Below are positions 62,980 to 64,000 of a stretch of 64,000 nucleotides of DNA, one piece after another. Each line of letters begins with the position of its first letter. Position 1 is the stretch's first letter. This DNA comes from Isochrysis galbana (taxonomy: Eukaryota > Haptophyta > Isochrysidales > Isochrysidaceae): positions 4,293,448 through 4,357,447 of the forward strand of contig CM030938.1 of assembly GCA_018136815.1 (NCBI GenBank), read 5' to 3'. Both the position numbers and the translations under genes were made by a program. A model generated the notes under the pieces. That model saw nothing but the letters and a program-made list of their open reading frames with translations, was not told the origin of the DNA and searched no databases.

Positions 62980-63545
62980 ATGATCTTAGAGCGTGTCCTT
63001 GATGAGATTAAATTCGGTAGAGTATGGTCCGCGTCTCTAGAAGCCTCATCAACCGATGACGTAGCCTCCGGAGAAGGGTCATAGTCCTCAACAAAAGGTT
63101 CATACAGGTCACAGGTCCTCGGGGTTAGGAGGAGATGTTTGTCGATCAAACGCGTCGACCATGTCCATGTCACTGCAGCGACGGAGGAGCTCGATGCGGT
63201 GCTCCCACGTAGCTTCAGAACGAGGGTAGCCAAGCCACTTGACGAGGTACTTGCACCGAGGCGGCTCGCCGCGGCGGTCAAGGAGCGACTCGACAATGAA
63301 CTCATCCTGGGACAGGGGTTCTTCATCTACCCGAGTGAAGTACGGGCGCAAATTCGAGATGTGGATCTCGTCCTTGATCTTGCGGTTCTCGAGATCGCGG
63401 AGACGGTAGCGCGTGTCGGAGATCTTAGCATTCACGCGGTAAGGGCAGGAGTAAAGGAAAAGGAATTGGAGTTTGTTAGCGTGCCCCGGAATGCGGCGAC
63501 AAACCCTATCTCCGGGTTGAAAAGTAACGCCAGTGCGAGATTTTA
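62980..63545 (-). mobile_element. Ty3/Gypsy integrase tail and chromodomain fragment
   Basis: The minus strand encodes one open frame from about 63545: a GDRVCRRIPGHANKL segment, then SDTRYRLRDLENRKIKDEIH, and the chromodomain YLVKWLGYPRSEATWEHRIE. It is about 75 percent identical to 12200-12580 and lacks the frame break near 12215. No polymerase is attached. Confidence 0.88.
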
Positions 63546-63645
63546 AGGTAGTGCTCCTTACGGTTTACGGACTCCCTTTGAGCGCTTTGGGTCGCGTTGA
63601 GAGCGGCGCGCCAAGCGGCGGTACTAGATACCACCTATTAGTAAC

Positions 63646-64000
63646 GGCGAAAACCGGCTTCTTCCAAAGGCTTAAGAGGCAACGGGAGAAGATGGGGCTA
63701 CACGCCCCGAGCAATAAACATATAAAGAAGATGATAAGCCCTCCTTACTCGGTGGATAAAGACTTCAACCTTACAACGTCGGAGGACCTCTCGCAAGCGG
63801 CGAGAGAATTGGATATACGAAACATCACTTAGGATGGATAACAATTTTACTAGCAGTAAACCTGACGGAGATCAAAGCAGGATCACACGGACTACAAGGA
63901 AGGTATCCCGGCCAAAGTAAGAACACAAGAGAAGCCACAGTCTCCCGCCCCCTTCTCTCCGACTCCTGGCCGAAGCAGCGCGCACGGCCTCCCCGGAACC
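63646..64000 (+). mobile_element. LINE 3' end fragment
   Basis: 63646-63832 encodes TGFFQRLKRQREKMGLHAPS, MISPPYSVDKDFNL and a stop. It closely matches the C terminus of the 30.5-33.2 kb LINE (GFFQRLKAQRERLGLHAPSN). The following 168 bases are probably its 3' UTR and unrelated sequence to the window end. Confidence 0.88.

Overview
The window is nuclear DNA of a eukaryote. Its genes are split by short GT-AG introns (one GC-AG), it has long CT/GA and poly-C tracts, LINE and Ty3/Gypsy retroelements, hAT-type DNA transposons and satellite DNA, and two assembly gaps of exactly 100 N. An LC8 dynein light chain and an AK7-like ciliary protein point to a flagellated protist. GC-rich coding sequence with simple repeats would suit a microalga such as a haptophyte, but that is a guess. 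I see no bacterial, organellar or free-virus region.

Layout. 1-84 is a LINE scrap. About 540-12717 is a Ty3/Gypsy chromovirus-type retrotransposon: leader, gag, Ser/Pro linker, a phage-type DNA methyltransferase-like domain, then protease, reverse transcriptase, RNase H, integrase and chromodomain. It runs into the first gap. 13104-17908 is a 13-exon host gene joining a Popeye-type membrane/cNMP-binding module to peptidoglycan-binding-like repeats. 18-23 kb is repeat-rich: a dispersed repeat, a second retroelement leader, a 35-bp satellite and a hAT relic inside the satellite. Host genes then follow, separated by mobile elements: LC8 (23.3 kb), an unrecognised coiled-coil gene (24.5-25.5), AK7-like (27.8-29.8, minus), a leucine-rich-repeat remnant cut by a LINE (33.2-33.4), a sedolisin/TPP1 peptidase in ten exons (34.3-37.3, minus), a SANT/CCCH/R3H protein (39.6-42.8, minus), a small membrane protein (48.2), a PDZ plus NHL-propeller gene (51.2-53.1), an FCP1-like CTD phosphatase (54.5-55.9, minus), a short secreted-type protein (56.8), a small two-helix membrane protein (57.7, minus), a methyltransferase-fold gene broken by the second gap (59.0-61.35) and a coiled-coil ORF (62.4).

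Between these lie a 3.4-kb terminal-inverted-repeat element whose ends are tandem GATAGCTATC palindromes (44.4-47.8 kb) and that contains a retrotransposon leader, plus a 922-bp hAT-type miniature element with a perfect 8-bp target duplication (43.2-44.1 kb).

The strongest candidate for something new is the retrotransposon with a phage-like cytosine-methyltransferase-type domain placed between gag and protease. The Popeye/peptidoglycan-binding fusion and the palindrome-ended element come next. Host exons were joined by reading splice sites and frame; the joins keep frame throughout unless stated.
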